15,915 bases of DNA from DATLCI01 sp046714215 (lineage in GTDB: Bacteria; Acidobacteriota; Terriglobia; Terriglobales; Acidobacteriaceae). The notes beneath the pieces were generated by a model. That model was not told the origin of the DNA and did not search any database. It worked only from the letters and a program-made list of their open reading frames with translations. This document shows positions 7,534 to 14,583 of this stretch, piece after piece (position 1 is the first letter of the stretch; the number at the start of each line of letters is the position of its first letter). The stretch spans positions 1 to 15,915 of the forward strand of contig JBKKBM010000111.1 in NCBI GenBank assembly GCA_046714215.1, written 5' to 3'. Position numbers and translations under genes: made by a program.

Positions 7534-7560
7534 GCGTAAGCGTTCTTTAGAGAAAAACGA

Positions 7561-10500
7561 ATGTTGCTGGAAGAGACCAATCCGCCGCAGGACGAGGTCA
7601 CGGTATTGCCCACGCGCAAGCGCGGGGCGATCATCGCCGGCATTTTTCTGCTGGTGGTGCTGGCGACTGCCTGGTATCTGCGGAGCGAACGCTTCCAGAT
7701 GGTAGTTCGCAACCGGGTGGTGGAAGAGTTGGAACGCATCACCGGCGGCCGGGTGGAACTCAAGCGCTTCACCTGGAACCTTTCGCAACTGGAGTTCGTG
7801 GCAGAAGACCTGACTATCCATGGGCTGGAGCCGCCGGACGTCGCTCCCTACGCGCACATCGACTACCTTAAGATCCGGATAAAGATCCTCTCCATATTTC
7901 AGCGCGAGGTGGGATTGCGATTTGTGGGAGCGTCGCGGCCGATGCTGCACATCATTGTGAACCCGGATGGCAGCACTAATCAACCGGTGCCGAAGGTGAA
8001 GCGAGAGGGGAAAGGGACGCCGCTGGATGTGCTGTTCCAATTGGCCATCGACCGGTTGGAGGTGGCCGAGGGCGAGCTGTTGTGGAATGACCACAAGATC
8101 CCGCTGGACTTCAAGGCGGAAAAAGTCTCCGCGCTGATGACGCACGACCTGGCGGCGCGGCGCTACGAGGGGAAATTTTCCGTAGGGGGATCGCTGTTCA
8201 CTTACGGTAACTACCGGCCGCTGGCGTCGAATGCGGAATTGCAATTTGCGCTGGTACGCAATGAGGCGGAGATCAAATCACTGAAGTGGGCGTCGCCGGG
8301 TTCGCAGATGGAGGCCAGCGGCCGCATCCGCAATCTGGATGATCCGAAGATCGACCTGGCCTACAACGCGACGCTGAGCGCAGTGGAATTGGGGTCGACG
8401 GCGCGCATCCCGGAGTTGCGGGGCGGGACCATCGACCTGAAGGGTACGGCGATGATCGCGGCGGGCGAGTATGCGACCACAGGTCAAGCGCACGTGAAGG
8501 GACTGACCTGGCGCGATGAAGGGATCACGATCGCGAATGTGGCGGGAGTGACGCAATACGCGCTGAATCCGAAGACGCTCGACTTGAATAATGTTGCGGT
8601 GCAGGCGATGGGCGGCCTCGTGCGCGGGAAAGTCCACATAACGAATTGGGCTAACACGAAGCCGGGAGTGGAGCAGGAGACGCAGCGGGGCGAGGCGTCA
8701 CTGGCATTGACCGGAGTGCAAATGCGTAACCTGGCGGCGGCGATCTCCAGCCCGACGCTGCCGCTGGACAAGTTGAAGACGGCCGGAACGGCGTCGGGCA
8801 CGATCACGGCAAGATGGACGGGAACGCCCGTCAATGCGAATGCTGAGATAGTGTTGGATGTTGCGCCGCCGGCGAATCCTGGCAGCGACGTGCTGCCCGT
8901 GACCGCGCGTCTGCGCGGCCAGTACAACGGTGCGCGCAAAGCATTAGACGTGGCGGAGTTGAACCTGGTGACGCGCGCCACGCGGGTGCAAGGTTCAGGA
9001 GTGCTGGGCACAGAAGCAGGGCGGCTCACTTTGCGCGCGGAGACGACGGACCTGGGTGAGTTTGACGCGCTGTTGTCAACGGAGTCGTTAAAGTTCCCCA
9101 TCGTGCTGGAAGGGCGCGCGACATTCGTGGGCACGATCTCCGGACGCTTCGACCAACCGAATGTACGCGGGCGCCTGGAGATGACCGGCTTTGAATCGGC
9201 AGTGCCGATGCCGACAGCGGAAAGTGCTGCGGCGCCGACCGCGCCTGTTGTCGCACCCAGCGCGGTGAAGAAGATCCACTGGGACGCGCTGACGGTGAAT
9301 GTGGACTACTCGCCGCAGCAGATCATCCTGCAGAACGGCGTGCTAAAGAGAGGCACGGCGCAGATCGATTTCTCCGGACGCTCGTCGCTGCGCAAGGGCG
9401 CGTTCGATAAAGCGACGAGCGTCTTCAGTGCGCAGGTGGATCTGCGCAATGCCACGCTGCAAGACGTCCAGAGTCTGGCGGGCACGGATTATCCCGTTAC
9501 GGGAGGGCTGAACGGCGCGGCGGGAGTCTCGGGCACGATGAAGGAGATGCGCGGCCAAGGGCGGATCCAACTGGCGTCGGGCGCGATCTACGGGGAGCCG
9601 TATAAGTCGCTGACCAGTGACGTGCGCTTCCAGGGACAGGAAGTGCAACTGCAAAACTTGGACCTGGCGCAGAATGGCGGACGGCTGGGCGGAAATGTCG
9701 CCTACAACCTGACGACGAAATTCTTTCGCTTCGATGCGAAGGCGGAAAACATCGAACTGGCGCATGTGGATCGGTTGAAGACCGCGCGGGTTGCCCTGGG
9801 CGGCACCGCCACGCTGGAGGCGAGCGGCTCCGGAACGGTGGAAGCGCCGGTGGTAAATGCGAAGCTGCGCGTACGCGGTATGACCATCAATGGCGACGTG
9901 GCCGGCGACCTGGACGCGGAAGCGGTGACCCGCGGCCGCGAACTCGAGATCAAGGCAAGGTCCAACTTCCAGAATGCCGACCTGACCGCCGACGGCACGG
10001 TCGATCTGCGCGGCGACTTCCCGGGAAAGATCGCGGCGCGCTTCAGTAATTTCAGTTTTGATCCGCTGCTGCGTCCTTACACGGATGGCCGGGTCGATGC
10101 GAAGACGTTGATGAACGGCACGGTAGACATTTCCGGGCCTTTGAAAACACCGAAGCTGCTACGGGTGGAAGCGAAAGTGGACCAGCTTACGGCCGTGGTG
10201 GAAAAGATCAAGCTGACGAACGCGGGGCCGCTTTCGTTCCTGATGGAAAACCAGACGGTGAACATCCGCCAGTTTCACATCACCGGCGAAGGCACTGACC
10301 TGACGGCGGAAGGCACGGTGCAACTGGCGGGCGCGCAGGCTGTGAATCTGCGCGCGAATGGTGTGGCCAACCTGAGATTGTTCCAAGGCTTCAGTCCGGG
10401 GCTGATGACGCAGGGCGTGACCACCTTGAATATGACGGTGGCGGGGACGATGGCGAAGCCGGCGATGACCGGGCAGGTTGACATCAAGGAGGCGGGCGTC

Positions 10501-11613
10501 TCCTTCCTGGACTTGCCCAATGGACTCAGCGGCATCAACGGCACCCTTATTTTCAATGAGGACCGGCTGCAGGTGCAGACCCTGACGGCACGCACCGGCG
10601 GCGGACTGCTCGATATCGGCGGCTTCATCGCGTATCGCAATGGATTATTCTTCAACTTGTCGGCCACGGGGCAGGAGATACGCCTGCGGTATCCCCCGGG
10701 GATCAGTACGTCAGTGAATACGGACCTGCGTTACATCGGAAATGCGACGAGCTCCCTGCTGAGTGGCGACATCCTGGTGACGCGCTTCGGAGTGAATCCG
10801 CGTTTTGATTTTGCGTTGTACCTGGCCCGCAGTAAACAGCCGCCCACCGCGCCCACGGCGAATCCGTTCATGGATAACCTGCGGCTCGACGTGCATGTGA
10901 CTTCGACCCCCGAACTGCGAGTGGAGACGTCGTTGGCGAAGATATCGGGCGACGCCGACCTCCGGCTGCGGGGCACGGCATCGCGGCCCGCCGTATTAGG
11001 CCGGGTGAACGTGGTGGAAGGGGAGATCTTCTTCAGTGGCACCAAGTACAAGCTGGAACGCGGCGATGTGACGTTCACAAACCCGGTGCGCATCGAACCG
11101 GTGCTGAACATGGAAGCATCCGCGCGAGTACGGGAATACGACATCACGCTGGGATTCCATGGCTCGACGGACAAGTTGAGCACTACGTATCGCTCAGAGC
11201 CGCCGCTGCCCAGCCAGGACATCATCGCGTTGCTGGCGTTGGGGCGCACGCGGGAAGAAGCCGTGATCACGCAGCAGCAATCGAACACCAGTTTCACGGA
11301 GACGGCGTCGAATGCGATCCTGGGGCAGGCGTTGAACGCCGCGCTGAGCAGCCGGGTAGAGAAATTGTTTGGCGTGAGCCGCATCAAGATCGATCCGCAG
11401 GTGGGCGGCCCGGAGAACGCGAATGCGCGCGTGACCATCGAACAGCAGGTCAGCAATAACGTGACCCTCACTTACATCACGAACTTGTCACAATCCGCGC
11501 AGCAGGTGATCCAGGTGGAGTTCAATGTGACCCGCGATGTCTCTATCGTAGCCGTGCGCGACCAGAATGGCGTGCTCGGTTTTGATGTGCGCATCCGCCA
11601 GCGCAAGAAGTAG
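7561..11613 (+). CDS. tamB: Translocation and assembly module protein TamB (DUF490 family)
   Basis: A 1350-residue protein of the TamB/AsmA-like superfamily, anchored in the inner membrane and spanning the periplasm as a long beta-rich groove. It works with Omp85 proteins and in lipid traffic to the outer membrane. Residues 1-20 are cytoplasmic, 23-40 are one membrane segment, and 41-90 form an AsmA-like opening. Residues about 90-1130 are repetitive beta-strand sequence with no enzymatic motif. The final 220 residues are the conserved TamB domain (LRGTASRPAVLGRVNVVEGE, then YKLERGDVTF, then PSQDIIALLALGR), ending in strands fit to meet an Omp85 barrel. E. coli TamB is 1259 residues, so the length is normal. 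It starts 27 nt after the chaperone gene with only a weak purine stretch as ribosome binding site. Pcm follows 8 nt after its stop. Confidence 0.92.
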   Translation: MLLEETNPPQDEVTVLPTRKRGAIIAGIFLLVVLATAWYLRSERFQMVVRNRVVEELERITGGRVELKRFTWNLSQLEFVAEDLTIHGLEPPDVAPYAHIDYLKIRIKILSIFQREVGLRFVGASRPMLHIIVNPDGSTNQPVPKVKREGKGTPLDVLFQLAIDRLEVAEGELLWNDHKIPLDFKAEKVSALMTHDLAARRYEGKFSVGGSLFTYGNYRPLASNAELQFALVRNEAEIKSLKWASPGSQMEASGRIRNLDDPKIDLAYNATLSAVELGSTARIPELRGGTIDLKGTAMIAAGEYATTGQAHVKGLTWRDEGITIANVAGVTQYALNPKTLDLNNVAVQAMGGLVRGKVHITNWANTKPGVEQETQRGEASLALTGVQMRNLAAAISSPTLPLDKLKTAGTASGTITARWTGTPVNANAEIVLDVAPPANPGSDVLPVTARLRGQYNGARKALDVAELNLVTRATRVQGSGVLGTEAGRLTLRAETTDLGEFDALLSTESLKFPIVLEGRATFVGTISGRFDQPNVRGRLEMTGFESAVPMPTAESAAAPTAPVVAPSAVKKIHWDALTVNVDYSPQQIILQNGVLKRGTAQIDFSGRSSLRKGAFDKATSVFSAQVDLRNATLQDVQSLAGTDYPVTGGLNGAAGVSGTMKEMRGQGRIQLASGAIYGEPYKSLTSDVRFQGQEVQLQNLDLAQNGGRLGGNVAYNLTTKFFRFDAKAENIELAHVDRLKTARVALGGTATLEASGSGTVEAPVVNAKLRVRGMTINGDVAGDLDAEAVTRGRELEIKARSNFQNADLTADGTVDLRGDFPGKIAARFSNFSFDPLLRPYTDGRVDAKTLMNGTVDISGPLKTPKLLRVEAKVDQLTAVVEKIKLTNAGPLSFLMENQTVNIRQFHITGEGTDLTAEGTVQLAGAQAVNLRANGVANLRLFQGFSPGLMTQGVTTLNMTVAGTMAKPAMTGQVDIKEAGVSFLDLPNGLSGINGTLIFNEDRLQVQTLTARTGGGLLDIGGFIAYRNGLFFNLSATGQEIRLRYPPGISTSVNTDLRYIGNATSSLLSGDILVTRFGVNPRFDFALYLARSKQPPTAPTANPFMDNLRLDVHVTSTPELRVETSLAKISGDADLRLRGTASRPAVLGRVNVVEGEIFFSGTKYKLERGDVTFTNPVRIEPVLNMEASARVREYDITLGFHGSTDKLSTTYRSEPPLPSQDIIALLALGRTREEAVITQQQSNTSFTETASNAILGQALNAALSSRVEKLFGVSRIKIDPQVGGPENANARVTIEQQVSNNVTLTYITNLSQSAQQVIQVEFNVTRDVSIVAVRDQNGVLGFDVRIRQRKK

Positions 11614-11621
11614 AAGTAAAC

Positions 11622-12284
11622 ATGAACGCGGCATTACCTCTCGATCCGTATTCCGACGCCCGCCGGCTGATGGTGGAACAGCAACTCACCGCACGGGGCA
11701 TCCGCGACGAGCGCGTGCTGGCGGCGATGGAGCGCGTGCCGCGACATGAGTTTGTTCCCGCCTACAACGCCGCCGAAGCTTACGAAGACCACCCCATTGT
11801 GATCGGCGAGAGCCAGACAATCTCACAGCCGTTCATGGTGGGGTCGATGCTGGAACATGCGGCCATCAAGCCCGCGGACATGGTGCTGGAGGTCGGCACG
11901 GGTTCGGGATACCAGACGGCGTTGCTGGCGGAGCTGGCTGCGGAGGTCTTCAGCGTGGAATGGTTTGCGGCGCTGGCGGAGTCGGCACAGCGGATCCTGG
12001 CCCACTTGAATTACGCGAATGTGGTGATATCCACCGGCGATGGGTCGCTGGGGCTGGCATCAGCGGCGCCGTTTGACGTGATCATCGTAGCGGCCGCGGC
12101 CCCGGCAGCGCCTCCGCCGCTAGTGGAGCAGCTGCGCGAGGGCGGACGGCTGGTGGTGCCGGTGGGCGGCGTGTACGAGCAGGAATTGTATGTGGTCCGC
12201 AAGGTCAACGGAGCAGCGTACCCGCAGCGGCTGTATGGATGCAAGTTCGTGCCCCTGGTGGGCGCGCATGGGCAGAGAGATTGA
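11622..12284 (+). CDS. pcm: Protein-L-isoaspartate O-methyltransferase
   Basis: A 220-residue class I methyltransferase that uses S-adenosylmethionine to methylate L-isoaspartyl residues in aged proteins, the first step of their repair. Seen in order are the substrate loop GESQTISQP (62-70), the SAM-binding VLEVGTGSGYQT (88-99), an acidic residue at E113 after strand two, GDG (139-141), PFDVIIVAAAAP (150-161) and GGRLVVPVG (174-182). Length and motif order are normal. It is the last gene of the omp85-chaperone-tamB operon, 8 nt after tamB. Since it has no signal peptide it acts in the cytoplasm, so its link to envelope assembly is by stress response rather than by contact. Its stop codon lies inside an 8-bp tandem repeat, facing hspR. 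Confidence 0.94.
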   Translation: MNAALPLDPYSDARRLMVEQQLTARGIRDERVLAAMERVPRHEFVPAYNAAEAYEDHPIVIGESQTISQPFMVGSMLEHAAIKPADMVLEVGTGSGYQTALLAELAAEVFSVEWFAALAESAQRILAHLNYANVVISTGDGSLGLASAAPFDVIIVAAAAPAAPPPLVEQLREGGRLVVPVGGVYEQELYVVRKVNGAAYPQRLYGCKFVPLVGAHGQRD

Positions 12285-12320
12285 GTAATTGAGAAATCGG
12301 GTACTTGAGTAATTGCAAGA
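12281..12320. repeat. 8-bp tandem repeat between pcm and hspR
   Basis: Five head-to-tail 8-bp units: TTGAGTAA (12281-12288), TTGAGAAA, TCGGGTAC, TTGAGTAA (12305-12312) and TTGCAAGA. An 11-bp word, TTGAGTAATTG, is repeated exactly 24 bp apart. The array fills nearly the whole 37-bp gap between the convergent genes and includes the pcm stop codon. There is no convincing terminator here beyond a 4-bp CTTG/CAAG stem. Confidence 0.7.
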
Positions 12321-12321
12321 T

Positions 12322-12723
12322 CTAGTGCGATTTCTTTTTATCTTTGGCGTCGGTCTGAGTGACGACGGTGCGGCGGAAGGGCACCAGGGCGGCGCGATGG
12401 TCGGATGAATTGGCGCGGTCCATGACTTCCTGCTGGATGTAGCTGATGAACTCCTGCATCTGCGATTGCATGTTTTCCATACGCTCCCGCATCTGCAGGA
12501 TGATGGCGATGCCGGAGATGTTCACGCCGAGGTCGCGGGCCAGATTCAGGATGAATTCCAGCCGCTTGAGGTCTTCCTCGGTGTAGAGGCGCGTGTTGCC
12601 TTCGGTGCGCGAGGGTTTGAGCAGGCCTTCACGCTCGTAAAGGCGGAGGGTCTGCGGATGGATGTCATACATCTCCGCGACCACCGAGATCATGTACGCG
12701 CCTTTGGTCTTTCTCTTGGCCAT
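12322..12723 (-). CDS. hspR: MerR-family heat-shock repressor HspR
   Basis: A 133-residue MerR-type regulator. Residues 10-76 form the winged helix (YMISVVAEMYDIHPQTLRLY, then EGLLKPSRTEGNTRLYTEED), the characteristic HspR version with MYDIHPQTLRLYEREGL. Residues 77-100 are a coiled-coil dimer helix (MRERMENMQSQMQEF). The tail is basic (KDKKKSH). No MerR-type effector Cys set is present. In actinobacteria HspR binds HAIR sites in the dnaK promoter with DnaK as co-repressor; the same role here is inferred from sequence and from the dnaK and dnaJ neighbours. Its ATG shares one base with the dnaJ stop (TGATG on the minus strand), and GGAG lies 9 nt upstream inside dnaJ, so the two genes are probably co-translated. 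Its target would be the dnaK promoter, outside the window. Confidence 0.88.
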   Translation of the reverse strand: MAKRKTKGAYMISVVAEMYDIHPQTLRLYEREGLLKPSRTEGNTRLYTEEDLKRLEFILNLARDLGVNISGIAIILQMRERMENMQSQMQEFISYIQQEVMDRANSSDHRAALVPFRRTVVTQTDAKDKKKSH

Positions 12724-13772
12724 CAGATCTTGCTCCAGATATCGGCGCGGGGGTCTTCGGGATTCAGTTGCGCCAGCTCGCGCAATATCTCTTTGGAGCG
12801 TTCGTCGCGGACTTGCGGCACCACGATCTTCACTTCAACGATCTCGTCGCCGACCACGCCGGGCTTCACCGCAGAAGGCACGCCCTTTTCGCGCATGCGC
12901 AGCTTTTGTCCGCTCTGGGTGCCGGGCGGAACTTTCAATTGGGCGCGCCCTTCGATGGTGGGCACTTCAATCTTCGCGCCCATGGCGGCCTCGGTCACGG
13001 TGATGGGGATGGAGATTTGGATGTCGTCACCATCGCGGCGGAAGACAGGATGCTCGCCGATGCGCACGATGAGGTAAAGGTCACCAGCGGGGCCACCATG
13101 GCTGCCCGGACTTCCCCGCCCCTGCAGGCGGATGCGCTGGCTGTCGCGCGTGCCCGGCTTAATGCGAAATTCGAGCGGCTCGGTCCGGACGTTGCCCGAA
13201 GGCTCCGGACGCTGGATGTTGAGCTTCACGGTGCCGCCCTTGATGGCCTGCCAGAAACCGACGTTGACGGTGTACTCGATGTCCTGTCCGGGCATGGGAC
13301 CGCTGGGCTGCGCGCCGAAGCCGCCGCCAAACATGGAGGAGAAAACGTCGCGAAAGCCGCCCGCGCCACGTCCGGCCTGACCGCTGGCCTGTTCGAAGTC
13401 AAAATTGCTGAAGTCGAAGGGAACGCCGCGCCCGCCCGATGAATGGCCACCCGATGAGTGTCCGCTGCGGCCGGCGCCGGCAAATCCGCCCGCGCCGAAG
13501 CCGCCACCCCGCGAGTAGGCTTCCGCCGCAGCCGGATCGATGTTAGCTGAGTAGTAACCGAGCTGGTCGTAGAGCTTGCGTTTCTTGGGATCGCTGAGAA
13601 CGTCGTTGGCTTCAGAGATCTCTTTGAACTTCTCTTCCGCGGTCTTATTCTTAGGATTGACGTCGGGATGATATTTGCGCGCAAGTTTACGGAAGGCCTT
13701 GCGGATCTCGTCCGGAGAGGCCGTCTTCTTGATGCCAAGAGCGGCGTAATAATCCTTTTGCGCGGTAGCCAT
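12723..13772 (-). CDS. Class B DnaJ/CbpA-type co-chaperone
   Basis: A 349-residue J-domain protein that stimulates the ATPase of DnaK and delivers substrates. The J domain is at residues 7-72 with HPD at 35-37. A long Gly/Phe/Ser-rich linker (88-160) includes a duplicated GHSSG unit (104-113), followed by two beta-rich substrate-binding domains (about 163-325; GDLYLIVRIGEHPVFRRDGD) and a short C-terminal dimerisation region. The CxxCxGxG zinc-finger repeats of class A DnaJ are absent, so this is the CbpA/DnaJ2 type. It is followed by hspR with 1-nt overlap. No Shine-Dalgarno sequence is visible before the ATG; upstream lie a 9-bp tandem repeat and then the NTF2-like gene. It may be co-transcribed with dnaK, but a separate promoter cannot be ruled out. 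Confidence 0.93.
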   Translation of the reverse strand: MATAQKDYYAALGIKKTASPDEIRKAFRKLARKYHPDVNPKNKTAEEKFKEISEANDVLSDPKKRKLYDQLGYYSANIDPAAAEAYSRGGGFGAGGFAGAGRSGHSSGGHSSGGRGVPFDFSNFDFEQASGQAGRGAGGFRDVFSSMFGGGFGAQPSGPMPGQDIEYTVNVGFWQAIKGGTVKLNIQRPEPSGNVRTEPLEFRIKPGTRDSQRIRLQGRGSPGSHGGPAGDLYLIVRIGEHPVFRRDGDDIQISIPITVTEAAMGAKIEVPTIEGRAQLKVPPGTQSGQKLRMREKGVPSAVKPGVVGDEIVEVKIVVPQVRDERSKEILRELAQLNPEDPRADIWSKI

Positions 13773-13785
13773 AGAGCGATTTAAC

Positions 13786-13812
13786 CACGAAGGACACGAA
13801 GGTCACGAAGGA
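13786..13812. repeat. Perfect 9-bp tandem repeat, three units
   Basis: CACGAAGGA, CACGAAGGT and CACGAAGGA follow head to tail at 13786-13794, 13795-13803 and 13804-13812. They lie in the 54-bp gap between the NTF2-like stop codon and the dnaJ start. The minus-strand reading (CCTTCGTG units) would be in the dnaJ leader. Open frames through such arrays give spurious FVSFV-type peptides. Confidence 0.75.
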
Positions 13813-13826
13813 ATCTTTGAATCGGT

Positions 13827-14396
13827 TCAGTCCTTCTTTACGGGCGCATCCGCGACGCGGGTGGCTTGCCAGTTCACCACCTGCCACTTGCCATTGCGCT
13901 TCACCAGCGTGCCGCTGTTACGGTGATTGTTCACGGTACCGTTGGGCAGGCGCTGGACGAGACGAAAATTGAGCAGAGCGACTTCGCCGAGCGAACGGAC
14001 GGTGATGTCTTCGGCGGAGTACTTGTCTTTCTCGATAATGATGACAGGAGTGCCGCCGCCACCACAGGGAGCACCGGGACTCGGGGCGTTTGGACCAGCC
14101 CCGGTTTCAATCTTGATGTTGGCGCCTTCGCCGCTTTGTTGCGCGCGCATGGACTTCAGAATGTCCGCCTTGGTGCGGACCGCGCCCATGCCGCTGGTGT
14201 AGATGAGGTCTTCCGCCCAGAAGCGGTCGTGCATCTCCACGGCGTCGACCTTGTCGAGGAATTCTTTGAGCAAGGAAGTGATCTCCTGCTCGGCTTTTTT
14301 GGCCTCGGGGCCTTTGACCACTTGGGCAGCGGCTTCCGAGCCGGCGAGCGCGCCGATCAGGAGAAGCATGGATACGGTTTGGGGAATGCGTTTCAT
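13827..14396 (-). CDS. Secreted NTF2-like (DUF4440/SnoaL-type) protein
   Basis: A 189-residue exported protein with an NTF2-like fold. Residues 1-24 are a signal peptide (cleavage after AAA, before Q25). The fold marks are a first helix EQEITSLLKEFLDKVDAVEM (36-55), FWAEDLIYTS (59-68), VRTKADILKSM (73-83), ITVRSLGEVALLNFRL (131-146) and LVKRNGKWQVVNWQATR (164-180), typical of DUF4440. A Gly/Pro-rich insert at about 98-118 with one Cys (C111) interrupts the usual fold. The family includes ketosteroid-isomerase-like enzymes and non-enzymatic binding proteins; no function can be assigned. The ATG at 14396 is preferred over 14453 because it begins the signal peptide, while the earlier ATG lies inside an intergenic hairpin repeat. 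It sits between dnaK and dnaJ, with repeats on both sides. Confidence 0.8.
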   Translation of the reverse strand: MKRIPQTVSMLLLIGALAGSEAAAQVVKGPEAKKAEQEITSLLKEFLDKVDAVEMHDRFWAEDLIYTSGMGAVRTKADILKSMRAQQSGEGANIKIETGAGPNAPSPGAPCGGGGTPVIIIEKDKYSAEDITVRSLGEVALLNFRLVQRLPNGTVNNHRNSGTLVKRNGKWQVVNWQATRVADAPVKKD

Positions 14397-14448
14397 CGTT
14401 ATCTTTCTGTCGCCTCTAAAGGGGCTTGGGTATTTCTGGGTTCCTAAC

Positions 14449-14528
14449 GGCATGGCTGAAGCCGTGCCCCTTCGAAAGCAAAATCTGGCTCATTTCGGCT
14501 GAAGCCGCGCCCCTCCGAAGCAAAAATC
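14449..14528. repeat. Duplicated hairpin unit between dnaK and the NTF2-like gene
   Basis: Two imperfect direct copies of about 32 bp start at 14454 and 14497, 43 bp apart. Each begins GGCTGAAGCCG and ends GCAAAATC or GCAAAAATC, differing by two substitutions and one shifted base. Each copy contains a hairpin with a TGAA loop: 14449-14468 (8-bp stem with one T-G pair) and 14496-14507 (CGGC/GCCG). The stretch 14397-14583 otherwise holds no gene. The pattern resembles a dispersed intergenic palindrome, but only this pair is in view. Confidence 0.65.
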
Positions 14529-14543
14529 TTCCGGAGATAAGCT

Positions 14544-14575
14544 GGCCGCCGCCAGGTACTGGCGACGGCCGTTTT
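14544..14575. terminator. Strong hairpin just beyond the dnaK stop
   Basis: A 12-bp stem with one mismatch, GGCCGCCGCCAG (14544-14555) with CTGGCGACGGCC (14559-14570) and a GTA loop, lies 13 nt past the dnaK stop codon. The T run (14572-14575) lies on the plus-strand side. In the dnaK direction the stem is followed by AGCTTATC, which is not a good U tract. It may stabilise the dnaK 3' end or end transcription only weakly. Confidence 0.45.
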
Positions 14576-14583
14576 GGAACCGG

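Noticed and set aside
12281..12320. HAIR-type HspR operator (CTTGAGT-N7-ACTCAAG) between pcm and hspR
   Set aside because: CTTGAGT occurs at 12304-12310 and TTGAGT at 12281-12286, but both are in the same orientation, no ACTCAAG partner follows at the right distance, and the site is at the 3' end of hspR. The match is explained by the 8-bp tandem repeat.
13687..13887. Small minus-strand frame with FVTFVSFVV
   Set aside because: It is the translation of the CACGAAGG tandem repeat running into dnaJ in another frame, a known source of false genes.
14397..14453. Earlier start for the NTF2-like protein
   Set aside because: The ATG at 14453 lies within the duplicated hairpin repeat, and the signal peptide begins at 14396.
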